From assembly GCF_001905145.1 (NCBI RefSeq), contig NZ_LWLB01000001.1, forward strand, positions 372,001 to 436,000: a DNA stretch of 64,000 nt. Direction: 5' to 3'. Position 1 is the first letter of the stretch. Every line of letters starts with the position of its first letter. The notes under the pieces were generated by a model that was not told the origin of the DNA, made no database searches, and was given only the letters and a program-made list of their open reading frames with translations. Below are positions 8,279 through 17,031 of the stretch, one piece after another. The DNA is from Nocardiopsis sp. TSRI0078. GTDB lineage: Bacteria; Actinomycetota; Actinomycetes; Streptosporangiales; Streptosporangiaceae. A program made the position numbers and the translations under genes.

Positions 8279-8727
8279 GATCCGGCGCAGGTCCGCGACC
8301 GCGTCGGCCTCCAGCGCCACCAGACGCCACACCAGCTCGATCGTGTTCGCCGGTTCCACCGGGCCCTCCAGGCCACGGGGCCCGTCCTGCGACTCCCCGG
8401 ACCCGGACTCCATCGTCACCCGCCAGCGGCCGTCCGCCTCCGTGACCGGCGACGGGAGGCACGCGGGCTCGTGCCCCTGGACGCGAACGCGCAAGCGGGT
8501 CATGGGACTCGTGTCCGAAGGGGACGGGATGTGATGGAGACGGGACGTGTCCGGTGCCGCGGAGGTGGTACCGCCCGCGCCGGAAGGGGTCCGAAGGCCT
8601 CCCGTGCGCAAGGTCCGCTTCCTCTCCGCACACCCTGATGTGATCCATGGCACACAACCCCGTCGTCACCACGGGAAACACCCGCCCTCCTAAAACACAT
8701 GCGGTTACACCGGTTGACGCGAGCGTT

Positions 8728-8745
8728 ACTAAATGATCACTTAGT
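8728..8745. promoter_or_regulatory. Near-perfect 18-bp palindrome upstream of the glucanase
   Basis: ACTAAATGA/TCACTTAGT, with one mismatched pair, lies 34 bases before the GH64 start and just after a possible -35 hexamer TTGACG (8714-8719). Its AT-rich composition inside a GC-rich genome and its position suggest a repressor operator (TetR-like dimension). The regulator is not identified. Confidence 0.45.
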
Positions 8746-8779
8746 TTCCAGTCTCTACCCGCTATCCAAGGAGACGGCC

Positions 8780-9961
8780 GTGATCAACCGCAGACTCTTC
8801 CTCGGAGGAGCGTCCCTGGCCGCCGGGGTCCCCCTGCTCGGCGCCTGCTCCCCGTCCGGCACCCAGGCATCGCTCCAGTCGGACACGAGCGGCGGCGCCA
8901 ACCCGGGGGCGCTCCCGGTCGGCATCACCAACGAGACGGGGCGCTACTCCGACAGCGAGGTGCTCGTCTACATCGTCGGCACCGACCTGACCACCGACCG
9001 GCACTGCTGGGTGGACTCCGGCGGGGTCCCGCACCCCGTCAGCGTGGACGACAACACCGACGGCGGATACGCCGACTACGCGATCCCGCTCGACGCCCTG
9101 CCCGCCGACATGACCCTGCCCTACATGTCCGGCCGGATCTACATCGCGCTCGGCGGCAAGCTCGGCATCCGCATCGTCCTCGACGGGAACGGCGCCCCCG
9201 CCCTCCAGCTCCCCGCCGGCTGGGTGGAGAGCGACCACGGGTTCGGTGTGCCGCACGACTCGGTCGAGTTCACCCACAACGAGGACGGGATGTTCTGCAA
9301 CACCAGCATGGTGGACCAGTTCAGCGTCCCGATCGGTATCCGGCTGACCGGCGACGCCGACCAGACCACCGGCACGTTCGCGCCCGGCGGACGCGCCGCC
9401 GTGTTCGAGACCCTCGCCGCGGACCCCGTCTTCTCGTCGCTCGTCGTCGACGACCTGCGTGTGATCGCCCCCGGGCACGGGATCGACGCCGGGCTGTTCC
9501 CCGCCGACTACTACGACCCCTACATCGACGAGGTCTGGTCCCACTACACCGCCCACGACCTGCGGGTCACCACCAACGCGGGGACCTTCACCGGACGGGT
9601 CCAGGGCGACCGGTTCGTCTTCGACGGCGGCGTGTCCCCCATCTCCCGGCCCTCGACCAGGGACGTCTTCTTCTGCGACGGCAACCTGGCCGCCCCCAAC
9701 GACGGGCTCACCGGCCCGGTCGCGGCCATCCTGGGCGCCGCCCTCAACCGGTCCACCCTGCTGACCTCCGCCGAGCAGCCCACCAGCGACCCCGGCACCT
9801 TCTACCGCGCGCAGACCACCAACCGCTACGCCGGGGTCTTCCACGAGCACACCCTGGACGGCAGGGCGTACGGGTTCGCCTTCGACGACGTGGCGGGCTT
9901 CGCGTCCTACATCCAGGACCACGCTCCCGCCGAGCTCGGGATCACCCTGACGGCCTTCTGA
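8780..9961 (+). CDS. Secreted glycoside hydrolase family 64 beta-1,3-glucanase
   Basis: A 393-residue exported protein. The N-terminus NRRLFLGGASLAAGVPLLGACSPSG combines a twin-arginine-like signal with a lipobox (LLGAC), so it may be a Tat-exported lipoprotein. The body matches GH64 laminaripentaose-producing glucanases: the Glu in HDSVEFT and the Asp in NTSMVDQF are 16 residues apart, the same spacing as the published catalytic Glu154/Asp170 pair of the Streptomyces matensis enzyme. It should cleave beta-1,3-glucans of fungal or algal walls. AAGGAG lies 6 bases before the GTG start; the frame is open further upstream but without a ribosome site. Confidence 0.88.
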   Translation: MINRRLFLGGASLAAGVPLLGACSPSGTQASLQSDTSGGANPGALPVGITNETGRYSDSEVLVYIVGTDLTTDRHCWVDSGGVPHPVSVDDNTDGGYADYAIPLDALPADMTLPYMSGRIYIALGGKLGIRIVLDGNGAPALQLPAGWVESDHGFGVPHDSVEFTHNEDGMFCNTSMVDQFSVPIGIRLTGDADQTTGTFAPGGRAAVFETLAADPVFSSLVVDDLRVIAPGHGIDAGLFPADYYDPYIDEVWSHYTAHDLRVTTNAGTFTGRVQGDRFVFDGGVSPISRPSTRDVFFCDGNLAAPNDGLTGPVAAILGAALNRSTLLTSAEQPTSDPGTFYRAQTTNRYAGVFHEHTLDGRAYGFAFDDVAGFASYIQDHAPAELGITLTAF

Positions 9962-10116
9962 CCACCCCGCCCGCCGACCCGGTCACCGGGGAACCGTCAC
10001 CGCGCGTGGGGGTGCGGTCCGGGGACCTGCCGGTGCGGTGGGCCGGGGTGTGGTGGGCCGGGGTACGACGGGCGCCGCACCGTGCCCGGCGGTACGGTGA
10101 GCGCCCGCCCCGGCCC

Positions 10117-11211
10117 TCACAGGTCGGCCAGCCCCAGCGGGCCGTCCGGAGCCGGGACGAAGTGGCGGGCCACGTCGTCGTCGGTGACCGCCTCCAGGGA
10201 GTCGGGCACCCACTTGGGAGAGCGGTCCTTGTCGACCACCTGCGCCCGGATGCCCTCCACCAGGTCGGGCGAGGACAGGGCGGCGCAGGAGACCCGGTAC
10301 TCCTGTTCCAGTACGGCCTCCAGGCCCGGCAGTCCGCGGGCACGGCGCAGCGCGGCCAGGGCCACCTTCACCGAGGTCGGCGACTTGCGCGCGACGGTCT
10401 CGGCGGCCAGTGCCGCCTCCGGGTCGCCGTGGTCGCGCAGCCGGGCCACGACCTCCTCGGCCGTGTCCGCGGAGTAACAGGCGTCGATCCAGTGCCTTCG
10501 GGATTCGAGGGCCGGTGCGGGCGCGGGCTCGGCGAACCGGGCCACCGTCCCGGCGACCCCGTCGGCCGCGGTGTCGGCGAGCGCGGCGGTGAGGTCGGCC
10601 AGCCGCTCCGAGGGGACGAAGTGGTCGGCCAGGCCCAGGTACACGGCGTCGCCCGCGCCGACCGGCTCCGCCGTGAGCGCCAGGTGGGTGCCGGCCTCCC
10701 CCGGCGCCCGGGACAGCAGGAAGGTGCCGCCGACGTCGGGTACGAACCCGATGGTGGTCTCGGGCATGCCGACCAGGGAGCGCTCGGTGACGATCCGGAC
10801 CGAGCCGTGCGCGGACACGCCCACGCCACCGCCCATGACCACGCCGTCCATGAGGGCGACGTAGGGCTTGGCGTAGCGGGCGATGTGCGCGTTGAGGAGG
10901 TACTCGTCGCGCCAGAACGCGGCCGCCTGCCGGCTCCCGTCCCGGGCGCTGGAGCGGATCGCGCGGATGTCGCCGCCCGCGCACAGACCGCGTTCCCCCG
11001 CGCCGTCGACGAGGACCGCGCTGACCGCGTCGTCGTCCTCCCAGTCGGTGAGCGCCCTCCGGAGGCGCCCCACCATGGCGTGGTCGAGGGCGTTGATGGC
11101 GCGCGGCCGGTTCAGGGTGAGGCGGCCCAGGCGTCCCTCGACGCGGGCCAGGACCTTGTCCCCGTCCTCTGGCACGGCCTGTCCGCGAGCGGTGGTCGGG
11201 TTCGTGGCCAC
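10117..11211 (-). CDS. 3-hydroxyisobutyryl-CoA hydrolase-like (crotonase fold)
   Basis: Crotonase-fold protein of 364 residues. The oxyanion-hole segments LCAGGDIRAI and GVVMGGGVGVSAHGS are clear. The MPETTIGFVPDVGG motif has Glu and Asp eight residues apart, as in 3-hydroxyisobutyryl-CoA hydrolases of valine breakdown, and the protein has the extra C-terminal ~100 residues typical of that subgroup. The product would be free 3-hydroxyisobutyrate. No other valine-pathway gene is adjacent, although an acyl-CoA dehydrogenase lies at 36888. GTG at 11211 was chosen because GGAGGGAAG stands just before it. A crotonase of other specificity is the main alternative. Confidence 0.82.
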   Translation of the reverse strand: MATNPTTARGQAVPEDGDKVLARVEGRLGRLTLNRPRAINALDHAMVGRLRRALTDWEDDDAVSAVLVDGAGERGLCAGGDIRAIRSSARDGSRQAAAFWRDEYLLNAHIARYAKPYVALMDGVVMGGGVGVSAHGSVRIVTERSLVGMPETTIGFVPDVGGTFLLSRAPGEAGTHLALTAEPVGAGDAVYLGLADHFVPSERLADLTAALADTAADGVAGTVARFAEPAPAPALESRRHWIDACYSADTAEEVVARLRDHGDPEAALAAETVARKSPTSVKVALAALRRARGLPGLEAVLEQEYRVSCAALSSPDLVEGIRAQVVDKDRSPKWVPDSLEAVTDDDVARHFVPAPDGPLGLADL

Positions 11212-11501
11212 GCTGCTTCCCTCCAGGTCGAAGGCTCCCGCGGTCGGCACGGGCGCGAGTCGCCGACGATCCTCCCAGTGCCGTCCCCGGCGGGGTCGTC
11301 CACCCCCGCCGAAGCGACGGTACCCGGTGAGGCCGCGGCGGCCCCGCACGGCCTCGACGGCCCCTTCGAGGCGATCACGGAGCCGTCACCGCGTGTGCCG
11401 CTACGGCGAGGGCGTGGACACGGCCCCCGCGGCAGCGCGGCGTCGCCGACGACGCGGCGGCGCTGGCGTCCGGGCCCGGCGCGGCGCCGCCGTCATCGCC
11501 C

Positions 11502-12107
11502 TCAGGAGGCCGTCCGGCCCCCGAGGGTGCGCAGCAGGCCGTGGGCCTCGTCCAGCCGGACGGGGAGGGCCTCGGGGTTGTCCGCCAGACGCATGGCGGT
11601 GAGTTCGCAGGCCATGGCGGTGTGGGCGGCGAGTACGGCGACCTTCTCGGCCGCGCCCGCCTCCACCAGGGCACCGGCCAGCCTGGTGGCCCGCTGCTGC
11701 CGGGTGAGGAGGTAGCGGGAGCGCAGGTCGCTGCTCTCACGGAGCAGGCGTGCCAGGACGGCCGAGTGCGCCGGCGAGAGCGCGGTGTGCGGCCTGACGG
11801 CGGTGTCCGCCTCCCTGAGCAGTTCGAGGGCGGTGCACAGGTCCTCGCCCAGCGGGCGGGGCGCCTTCTCCCGTACGTAGGCGCACATGCGGTCGGCCTC
11901 GGCTCCGTCGTCGGCGAACAGCACCTGTTGTTTGTCGCCGAAGTACCTGAAGAAGGTGGTCCGGCCGACTTCGGCGCGCTCGGCGATCGCGGCGACCGTG
12001 ACGTTGTCGAATCCGTGTTCGGCGAAGAGTTGGAAGGCTGCTGACACGATCATGGCCCGGGCCTTGCGGCGTTTGCGGGCGTGGAGCGTGTCCGGGGGGT
12101 GGTGCAT
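11502..12107 (-). CDS. TetR-family transcriptional regulator
   Basis: A 201-residue repressor. The N-terminal DNA-binding domain is plain (IVSAAFQLFAEHGFDNVTVAAIAERAEVGRTTFFRYFGDKQQVLF). The ligand-binding half is helical and not assignable. An inverted repeat of 7+7 bases lies about 42 bases upstream of the start and is a plausible autoregulatory operator. The divergent BNR/MoaD genes begin 456 bases away and may share control. The ~290 bases between this gene's stop and the hydrolase start (11212-11501) show no gene. Confidence 0.88.
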   Translation of the reverse strand: MHHPPDTLHARKRRKARAMIVSAAFQLFAEHGFDNVTVAAIAERAEVGRTTFFRYFGDKQQVLFADDGAEADRMCAYVREKAPRPLGEDLCTALELLREADTAVRPHTALSPAHSAVLARLLRESSDLRSRYLLTRQQRATRLAGALVEAGAAEKVAVLAAHTAMACELTAMRLADNPEALPVRLDEAHGLLRTLGGRTAS

Positions 12108-12148
12108 GAGGCGACCCTATCGAGTGGGGACCCGGTGCTCCCTGGTAC

Positions 12149-12175
12149 TCAGGACCATTAGGACGGTAGTCCTGA
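12149..12175. promoter_or_regulatory. Candidate TetR operator
   Basis: TCAGGAC (12149-12155) and GTCCTGA (12169-12175) are exact inverted copies separated by 13 bases, between the TetR gene start and the divergent BNR gene. The remaining intergenic bases to 12562 are less GC-rich than the genes and hold no credible reading frame; they probably carry the promoter of the BNR gene. Confidence 0.45.
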
Positions 12176-12562
12176 AACGCGCCATAGGAGTCGGGATAGC
12201 GGGAAGTCGTCTGTCCTGTTGGTGGTGGGGAACGCAGCCGGTGGGCACAGGACGAGCCCACTCGGGCACACCGGTTGGCCCGGAATTTTATTGCAGAGCA
12301 GTCTTCTCCTGACAACCGCCTTCCGCTCCGTGGTGAACACCTGCCGGGAAAGTGGTTCCCCCCTGACGGAAGATATGCCTTCGGCGGGCCAACCATTTAC
12401 GGTCGGCGTTCCTTGAACATCTTCCTGGAAACCTTTCAGGTTCCTAACTATTGGCATATCCGAGAGACCGGAACCTGCGCCCCGACGTGTCGACGCCGCG
12501 CCCTCCCGATTGTCGGTGCCCTGTGTCACAGTGAAGTCCTCATTCCCACACTGGAGTTGGTC

Positions 12563-13666
12563 ATGGCGTATCTCCTGGTCATAGGCACACGCAAGGGACT
12601 CTTCACGGCCCGCAGCGAGAACCGGCGCGAGTGGGAGGTGAGCGGCCCCCACCGGCTCGACGCCGCGGACCACGCCAGCATGGACGCGGTGTACGCGGTC
12701 GGGATCGACCCGCACAGCGGTCGTGTCCTGGCCGGGTCGGAGAGCTCCCACTTCGGACCGAGCGTCTGGTACAGCGACGACCTGGGCCTGACCTGGCACG
12801 AGCCCGCCTCCGCGCCCATCACCTTCCCCGAGGACACCGGCGCCTCCCTCACCCGCGTCTGGCAGTTCGCCTTCGGCGACGACCCCGGGACCGTGTACGC
12901 GGGGGTGGAGCCGCACGCCCTGTTCCGGTCCTCCGACGCGGGGATGAGCTTCGAGCTCGTCCGCGCCCTGTGGGACCATCCCCACCGCGCCGACTGGTTC
13001 CCCGGCGCGGGCGGCGGCGCGATCCACACGATCCTGCCCGGCCTCCTGGGAGCGGGTGAGCGCTCCCCCGGCTCCATGACGGTGGCCATGTCCACCGGTG
13101 GCGTCTACCAGACCCGTGACGACGGAGCCGGCTGGACTCCGGCCAACCGGGGGATCTCGGCGGTGTTCCTGCCCGACGAGGAGCCCGAGTACGGGCAGTG
13201 CGTGCACAAGGTGGCCGCCGGGCCGAACGGTGTGCTCTACGCCCAGAACCACCACGGGGTCTACCGCAGCGAGGATCCCGCCGGACGGGGGTGGACCGCG
13301 GTGGAGAAGGGGCTGCCCACCGACTTCGGGTTCGCCATGGTCGCCCACCCGCACCGGCCGGAGACCGCGCTCAACTTCCCCGTGGTCAGCCAGGAGGTGC
13401 ACCTGCCGCCCGACCACCGGCTGGGGGTGTACCGGACCGACGACGGGGGCGACAGCTGGCGGCCGTTCACACGGGGCCTGCCGGAGGACCCCTACTTCGG
13501 GATCGTGCTGCGCGACGGCGCCTGCACCGACGGCGCGGACGAGCCCGGGTTCTACTTCGGCACGCGCACCGGCGACGTCTACGCCGCCACCGACGACGGG
13601 CGGGGCTGGCACCCGGTGGCCGCGCACCTGCCCGACGTACTGTGCGTCCGCGCCGCGGAGGTGTGA
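12563..13666 (+). CDS. BNR/WD40-like beta-propeller protein
   Basis: A 367-residue cytoplasmic protein made of repeated Asp-box (BNR) turns: SDDLGLTW, SSDAGMSF, TRDDGAGW, SEDPAGRGW, TDDGGDSW, ATDDGRGW. These are the marks of a sialidase/sortilin-type propeller, and the start MAYLLVIGTRKGLF is characteristic of a conserved actinobacterial group. No signal peptide and no sialidase Arg-motif catalytic set is apparent, so enzyme activity is doubtful. It is followed after one base by a MoaD/ThiS-like protein, a pairing that suggests joint function. The substrate or partner is unknown. Confidence 0.8.
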   Translation: MAYLLVIGTRKGLFTARSENRREWEVSGPHRLDAADHASMDAVYAVGIDPHSGRVLAGSESSHFGPSVWYSDDLGLTWHEPASAPITFPEDTGASLTRVWQFAFGDDPGTVYAGVEPHALFRSSDAGMSFELVRALWDHPHRADWFPGAGGGAIHTILPGLLGAGERSPGSMTVAMSTGGVYQTRDDGAGWTPANRGISAVFLPDEEPEYGQCVHKVAAGPNGVLYAQNHHGVYRSEDPAGRGWTAVEKGLPTDFGFAMVAHPHRPETALNFPVVSQEVHLPPDHRLGVYRTDDGGDSWRPFTRGLPEDPYFGIVLRDGACTDGADEPGFYFGTRTGDVYAATDDGRGWHPVAAHLPDVLCVRAAEV

Positions 13667-13667
13667 C

Positions 13668-13952
13668 ATGCGGGTGACGGTACATCTGCCGGGACTGCTG
13701 CGCGCGGACGCCGACGGCTCCGCCCACGTCCCGCTGGAGGTCGACGACGGCACCGAGCTGGGCGGGGTCCTGGACGCGCTCACCGCCCGCCACCCCGGCC
13801 TGGACCGGCGGATCCGCGACGAGCAGGGAAGGCTGCGCCGCTACGTCAACGTGTTCGTGGACGAGGACGAGTGCCGGGCCGTGGGCGGGTTGGCCGCGCC
13901 GCTCCACGACGGCGCGGACGTGCGCGTGCTCCCGTCGGTGGCGGGCGGCTGA
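13668..13952 (+). CDS. MoaD/ThiS-family ubiquitin-like protein
   Basis: A 94-residue beta-grasp protein ending in the diagnostic Gly-Gly (LPSVAGG). In MoaD and ThiS the C-terminal glycine is adenylated and thiocarboxylated to carry sulfur. Core features include VTVHLPGLLR at the N-terminus, a YVNVFVDEDECR strand, and LHDGADVRVLPSVAGG. No molybdopterin or thiamine gene is near. Instead it follows the BNR-propeller gene by a single base, so the two are surely co-transcribed. It may be a sulfur carrier or protein-modifying tag for that protein; this is inference. Confidence 0.8.
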   Translation: MRVTVHLPGLLRADADGSAHVPLEVDDGTELGGVLDALTARHPGLDRRIRDEQGRLRRYVNVFVDEDECRAVGGLAAPLHDGADVRVLPSVAGG

Positions 13953-14071
13953 CGGGGATCGGTGGTTCGACCAGAACCCGGCCCCGCCCCAGGTGTCGCC
14001 TTCGTTCGGGCCCGTCTTCGCACGATGATGGTCGGAAGGAAGCTCCGACGAGAACGAAGACGAGGATCTCC

Positions 14072-15085
14072 ATGGCCACGATGCGTGCGGCCCGGCTCAA
14101 CGTGAGGACCCGGACCCTGGAGCTCAGGGACGTTCCCAGGCCCGTCCCCGGCCGGGGCCAGGTCCTGGTCCGGGTCAGGGCGGCCGGGGTGTGCCTGTCC
14201 GACGTGCACCTGATCGACGGCACCCTCACACCGCTCTACCTGGAGGGTGACGAGGTCACCCTGGGGCACGAGGTGTCCGGTGTGGTGGAGGAGATCGGCC
14301 CCGACGTCATGGACCCCGAGGTGGGAGACCGGGTGATCCTCCAGGCGGGGCAGACCGACCGCTCCGGGAAGGTGCTCACCCGGGGCGTGGACTACGACGG
14401 CGGGTGGGCCGAGTACGCGCTCGCCGACGAGGAGACCCTCGTACCGATCCCCGACGACCTGCCCTTCGACCAGGCGGCGATCATCCCCGACGCCGTGTCC
14501 ACCCCGTGGGCGGCGATCACGTCCACCGCCGACGTCGGACCGGCCGAGGCGGTCGCCGTGTGGGGCGTGGGCGGGCTGGGCGCGCACGCGGTCAAGCTGC
14601 TGCGCCTGGTGGGCGCGGCGCCGGTCATCGCCGCCGACCCCGACCCCCGGGCCCGGCAGCGCGCGCTCGACTTCGGCGCCGACGTGGCCCTGGACCCGAC
14701 CGACCCGGACTTCCTGCCGACGATCGGCGAGATGACCGGCGGCCAGGGGCTCAGCACCGCCTTCGACTTCGCCGGCGCCCCGGTCGTGCGCGAGCAGGCC
14801 CTCCGGGTACTCGGAGAGCGCGGCCGCCTGGTGCTCGTCGGCCTGACCGACAAGCCGCTGGAGGTCAGGGACGGTACGCGCTTCAGCTACCTGCAGCAGC
14901 AGATCCTCGGCCACTACGGCTCCGAGCCCGAGCACGTCGTCCAGCTGGTGGAGCTGGCCAACGCGGGCCGGGTGGACTTCGCCAGCTCGATCAGCGGCAC
15001 CCTCGGCCTGGAGGAGGCGCCCGCGGCGGTGGAGCGGCTGGAGAAGCGGACCGGCTCCCCGATCCGGCTCGTGCTCGAACCCTAG
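14072..15085 (+). CDS. Medium-chain (zinc-type) alcohol dehydrogenase
   Basis: A 337-residue MDR-superfamily NAD(P)-dependent dehydrogenase. The catalytic zinc site is present (Cys in AAGVCLSDVHLIDG, His-Glu in LGHEVSGVV), and the nucleotide fold has VWGVGGLGAHAVKL. The usual four-cysteine structural zinc loop is missing: that stretch reads LQAGQTDRSGKVLTRGVDY. The substrate cannot be predicted. CGAGGA lies a few bases before the ATG at 14072; a second in-frame ATG occurs nine bases on. It is separated by 119 bases from the BNR/MoaD pair and probably has its own promoter. Confidence 0.85.
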   Translation: MATMRAARLNVRTRTLELRDVPRPVPGRGQVLVRVRAAGVCLSDVHLIDGTLTPLYLEGDEVTLGHEVSGVVEEIGPDVMDPEVGDRVILQAGQTDRSGKVLTRGVDYDGGWAEYALADEETLVPIPDDLPFDQAAIIPDAVSTPWAAITSTADVGPAEAVAVWGVGGLGAHAVKLLRLVGAAPVIAADPDPRARQRALDFGADVALDPTDPDFLPTIGEMTGGQGLSTAFDFAGAPVVREQALRVLGERGRLVLVGLTDKPLEVRDGTRFSYLQQQILGHYGSEPEHVVQLVELANAGRVDFASSISGTLGLEEAPAAVERLEKRTGSPIRLVLEP

Positions 15086-15257
15086 CCGTCCGAGGAGCAC
15101 CGCCTCTCGCGGCCCCACCGCCGTCACGGGCGGGGGCCGCGCCGGCCGCGGTCCTCACGCCGTTCGCGGCCGCCCGCGACCGCGGACCCGCGTTCCTCCT
15201 GGTCCCGACGCCCGTGGCCACCCGGCCGCCCCGGGCCGGTGCGCGGCCCGCTCCGGC

Positions 15258-16799
15258 CTACCAGGCGGCGGGGGCGTAGTCCTTCAGGAAGCACCCGTAC
15301 AGGTCCTCCCCCAGTTCGCCCCGCACGATGGGGTCGTACACGCGCGCGGCCCCGTCCTCCAGGTCCAGCGGCGCGTGGAACCCGGCCTCGGCCAGCCGCT
15401 CCTTGTCCGGGTGCGGCCGCTCGTCGGTGATCCACCCGGTGTCCACACTGGTCATCAGGATGCCGTCGGACTCCAGCATCTCCTGGGCGCTGGTGCGGGT
15501 GAGCATGTTCAGGGCGGCCTTGGCCATGTTGGTGTGGGGATGCCCCGCGCCCTTGTAACCGCGTCCGAACACGCCCTCCATCGCCGACACGTTCACGATG
15601 TAGGTACGGCGCGCGGAGGAGGCGGCCAGGGCCGGACGCAACCGGTCCACCAGCAGGAACGGCGCGCTCACGTTGCACAGCTGCACCTCCAGCATCTCGA
15701 CGGGGTCGATCTCACCGACCCGCTGCGTCCAGCTGTTCACCGGCGCGAGGTCGGGGACCAGACCGCCCGCGTCGATCGCCGTCCCGGCGCGCACCCTCTC
15801 CATCGACGCCGAGCCCGTGGTCAGCGCCAGCGACGTGAGCATCCGCGGGGTGAACGCGTGCCGCGTCAGGACGGGCACGCCCGTGCCGTGGTCCGCGTCG
15901 GCTCCGTCCACGTCCTCGCCCGGAGCCTCCAGCACGCGGGGGCGCACACCGCCGAGGACCAGCGGCTCCGGCAGTCCCTCATCCGTGAGGGGCTCGGCCT
16001 CGGCCTCCAGCAGCGGCCCGTACGAACCCGGAGCCCGGCGCACCGTCTGAGCGGCGTTGTTGACGAGGATGTCCAGCGGCCCCTGTTCGGCCACCGAGTC
16101 GGCCAACCGCACCACCTGTGCGGGGTCGCGCAGGTCGATACCCACCACCCGCAGCCGGTGCAGCCACTCGGCGCTGTCCGGCATCGCGGCGAAACGGCGC
16201 ACCGCGTCGTTGGGGAACCGCGTGGTGATGGTGGTGTGCGCGCCGTCCCGCAGCAGCCGGAGGGCGATGTACATGCCGATCTTCGCGCGGCCGCCGGTGA
16301 GCAGGGCCCGTCGGCCGGTCAGGTCGGTGCGGGCGTTCCGGCGCTGCCTGTTGAACGCCGCACACGTCGGGCACAGCTGGTGGTAGAAGGCGTCGACCTC
16401 CCGGTACTTCTCCTTGCAGACGTAGCAGGGCCTGGCCTTGCTCAACACGCCCGCGAGGGCGCCGCTGCTCCCGCTGGTGAGGGCGCGGCCGCTGGTCTCG
16501 TCGTCGATCCGGTCGGGCGCCGCGGTGGCGGTGGCCTCGAACACGGCCCTGTCGTGGGCCTTCCGCCTGGCCTGGCGCTCCTTGCGGCGCTGTTCCTTGA
16601 CCCTCTTGAACAGTCCGGCGGTGGCCCGCTGCAGGGCGACCGAGTCCGGGTGCTCGCTGGGCAGGTCGCCCGCACGGGAGAGCACGTCCAGGCACACGGC
16701 CAACCGGTCGGGATCGATGCCCTCCACGGACTCCGCCCGCGTCTGCTCCTGAGTTCCCGCCCGTGTCTCCGGGTCCGTGTCCGTCATCGTGTCCGTCAC
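15258..16799 (-). CDS. SDR-fold protein with N-terminal zinc ribbon and altered active site
   Basis: A 513-residue protein. Residues 1-120 are polar and helical. A zinc ribbon follows (Cys125, 128, 143, 146: CYVC...CPTC), then a short-chain dehydrogenase fold beginning TGRRALLTGGRAKIG. NNAAQ and NVSAMEG are present, but the canonical YxxxK is replaced: the segment reads HPHTNMAKAALN, so Thr occupies the Tyr position. A long insert separates the middle strands. I recall the same HTNMAKAALN in other Streptomyces proteins, so it seems to be a conserved atypical subfamily. GTG at 16799 was preferred over ATG at 16892 because codon bias weakens upstream. Confidence 0.75.
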   Translation of the reverse strand: MTDTMTDTDPETRAGTQEQTRAESVEGIDPDRLAVCLDVLSRAGDLPSEHPDSVALQRATAGLFKRVKEQRRKERQARRKAHDRAVFEATATAAPDRIDDETSGRALTSGSSGALAGVLSKARPCYVCKEKYREVDAFYHQLCPTCAAFNRQRRNARTDLTGRRALLTGGRAKIGMYIALRLLRDGAHTTITTRFPNDAVRRFAAMPDSAEWLHRLRVVGIDLRDPAQVVRLADSVAEQGPLDILVNNAAQTVRRAPGSYGPLLEAEAEPLTDEGLPEPLVLGGVRPRVLEAPGEDVDGADADHGTGVPVLTRHAFTPRMLTSLALTTGSASMERVRAGTAIDAGGLVPDLAPVNSWTQRVGEIDPVEMLEVQLCNVSAPFLLVDRLRPALAASSARRTYIVNVSAMEGVFGRGYKGAGHPHTNMAKAALNMLTRTSAQEMLESDGILMTSVDTGWITDERPHPDKERLAEAGFHAPLDLEDGAARVYDPIVRGELGEDLYGCFLKDYAPAAW

Positions 16800-17031
16800 C
16801 GCTCCGCCGCCGTCCTTGACCGCCCCTGCCGTCCGCACCGCGTCCGGTGATCCGGATGCCGCCGTCGTCACGGTTCTCCCATCGGGCGGCATGCTCCCGG
16901 TTCGGGGCCACCAGAACTTTATGCGTACCAAAGCACCACGTGGGGCACGAACCGGTACGGGCGACAGGCGACCATGGAGGGTAAGCAGACGACATGTGGG
17001 GCTCCCGTGCCCCACGAGCAGGGGGAGATCC

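Larger units (their letters stand above)
8204..8503 (-). pseudogene. Small gene with 3' end disrupted at the palindromes
   Basis: From ATG at 8503, about 75 reverse-strand codons have almost exclusively G or C in third position and a protein-like composition (MTRLRVRVQGHEPACLPSP..., then NTIELVWRLVALEADAVADL). This is much better coding signal than either forward-strand reading. The signal fails where the palindromes begin (8278 downward): the frame stays open only by running antisense through the GreA-like gene to 7904. I infer a small gene of unknown function whose end was displaced by insertion of the palindromic sequence. No family is recognised, and a functional 199-residue product cannot be excluded. 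Confidence 0.4.

Noticed and set aside
8180..8638. Plus-strand frames opposite the broken gene
   Set aside because: The third-position GC bias clearly favours the minus strand at 8280-8503; plus-strand translations are Arg/Pro/His-rich.
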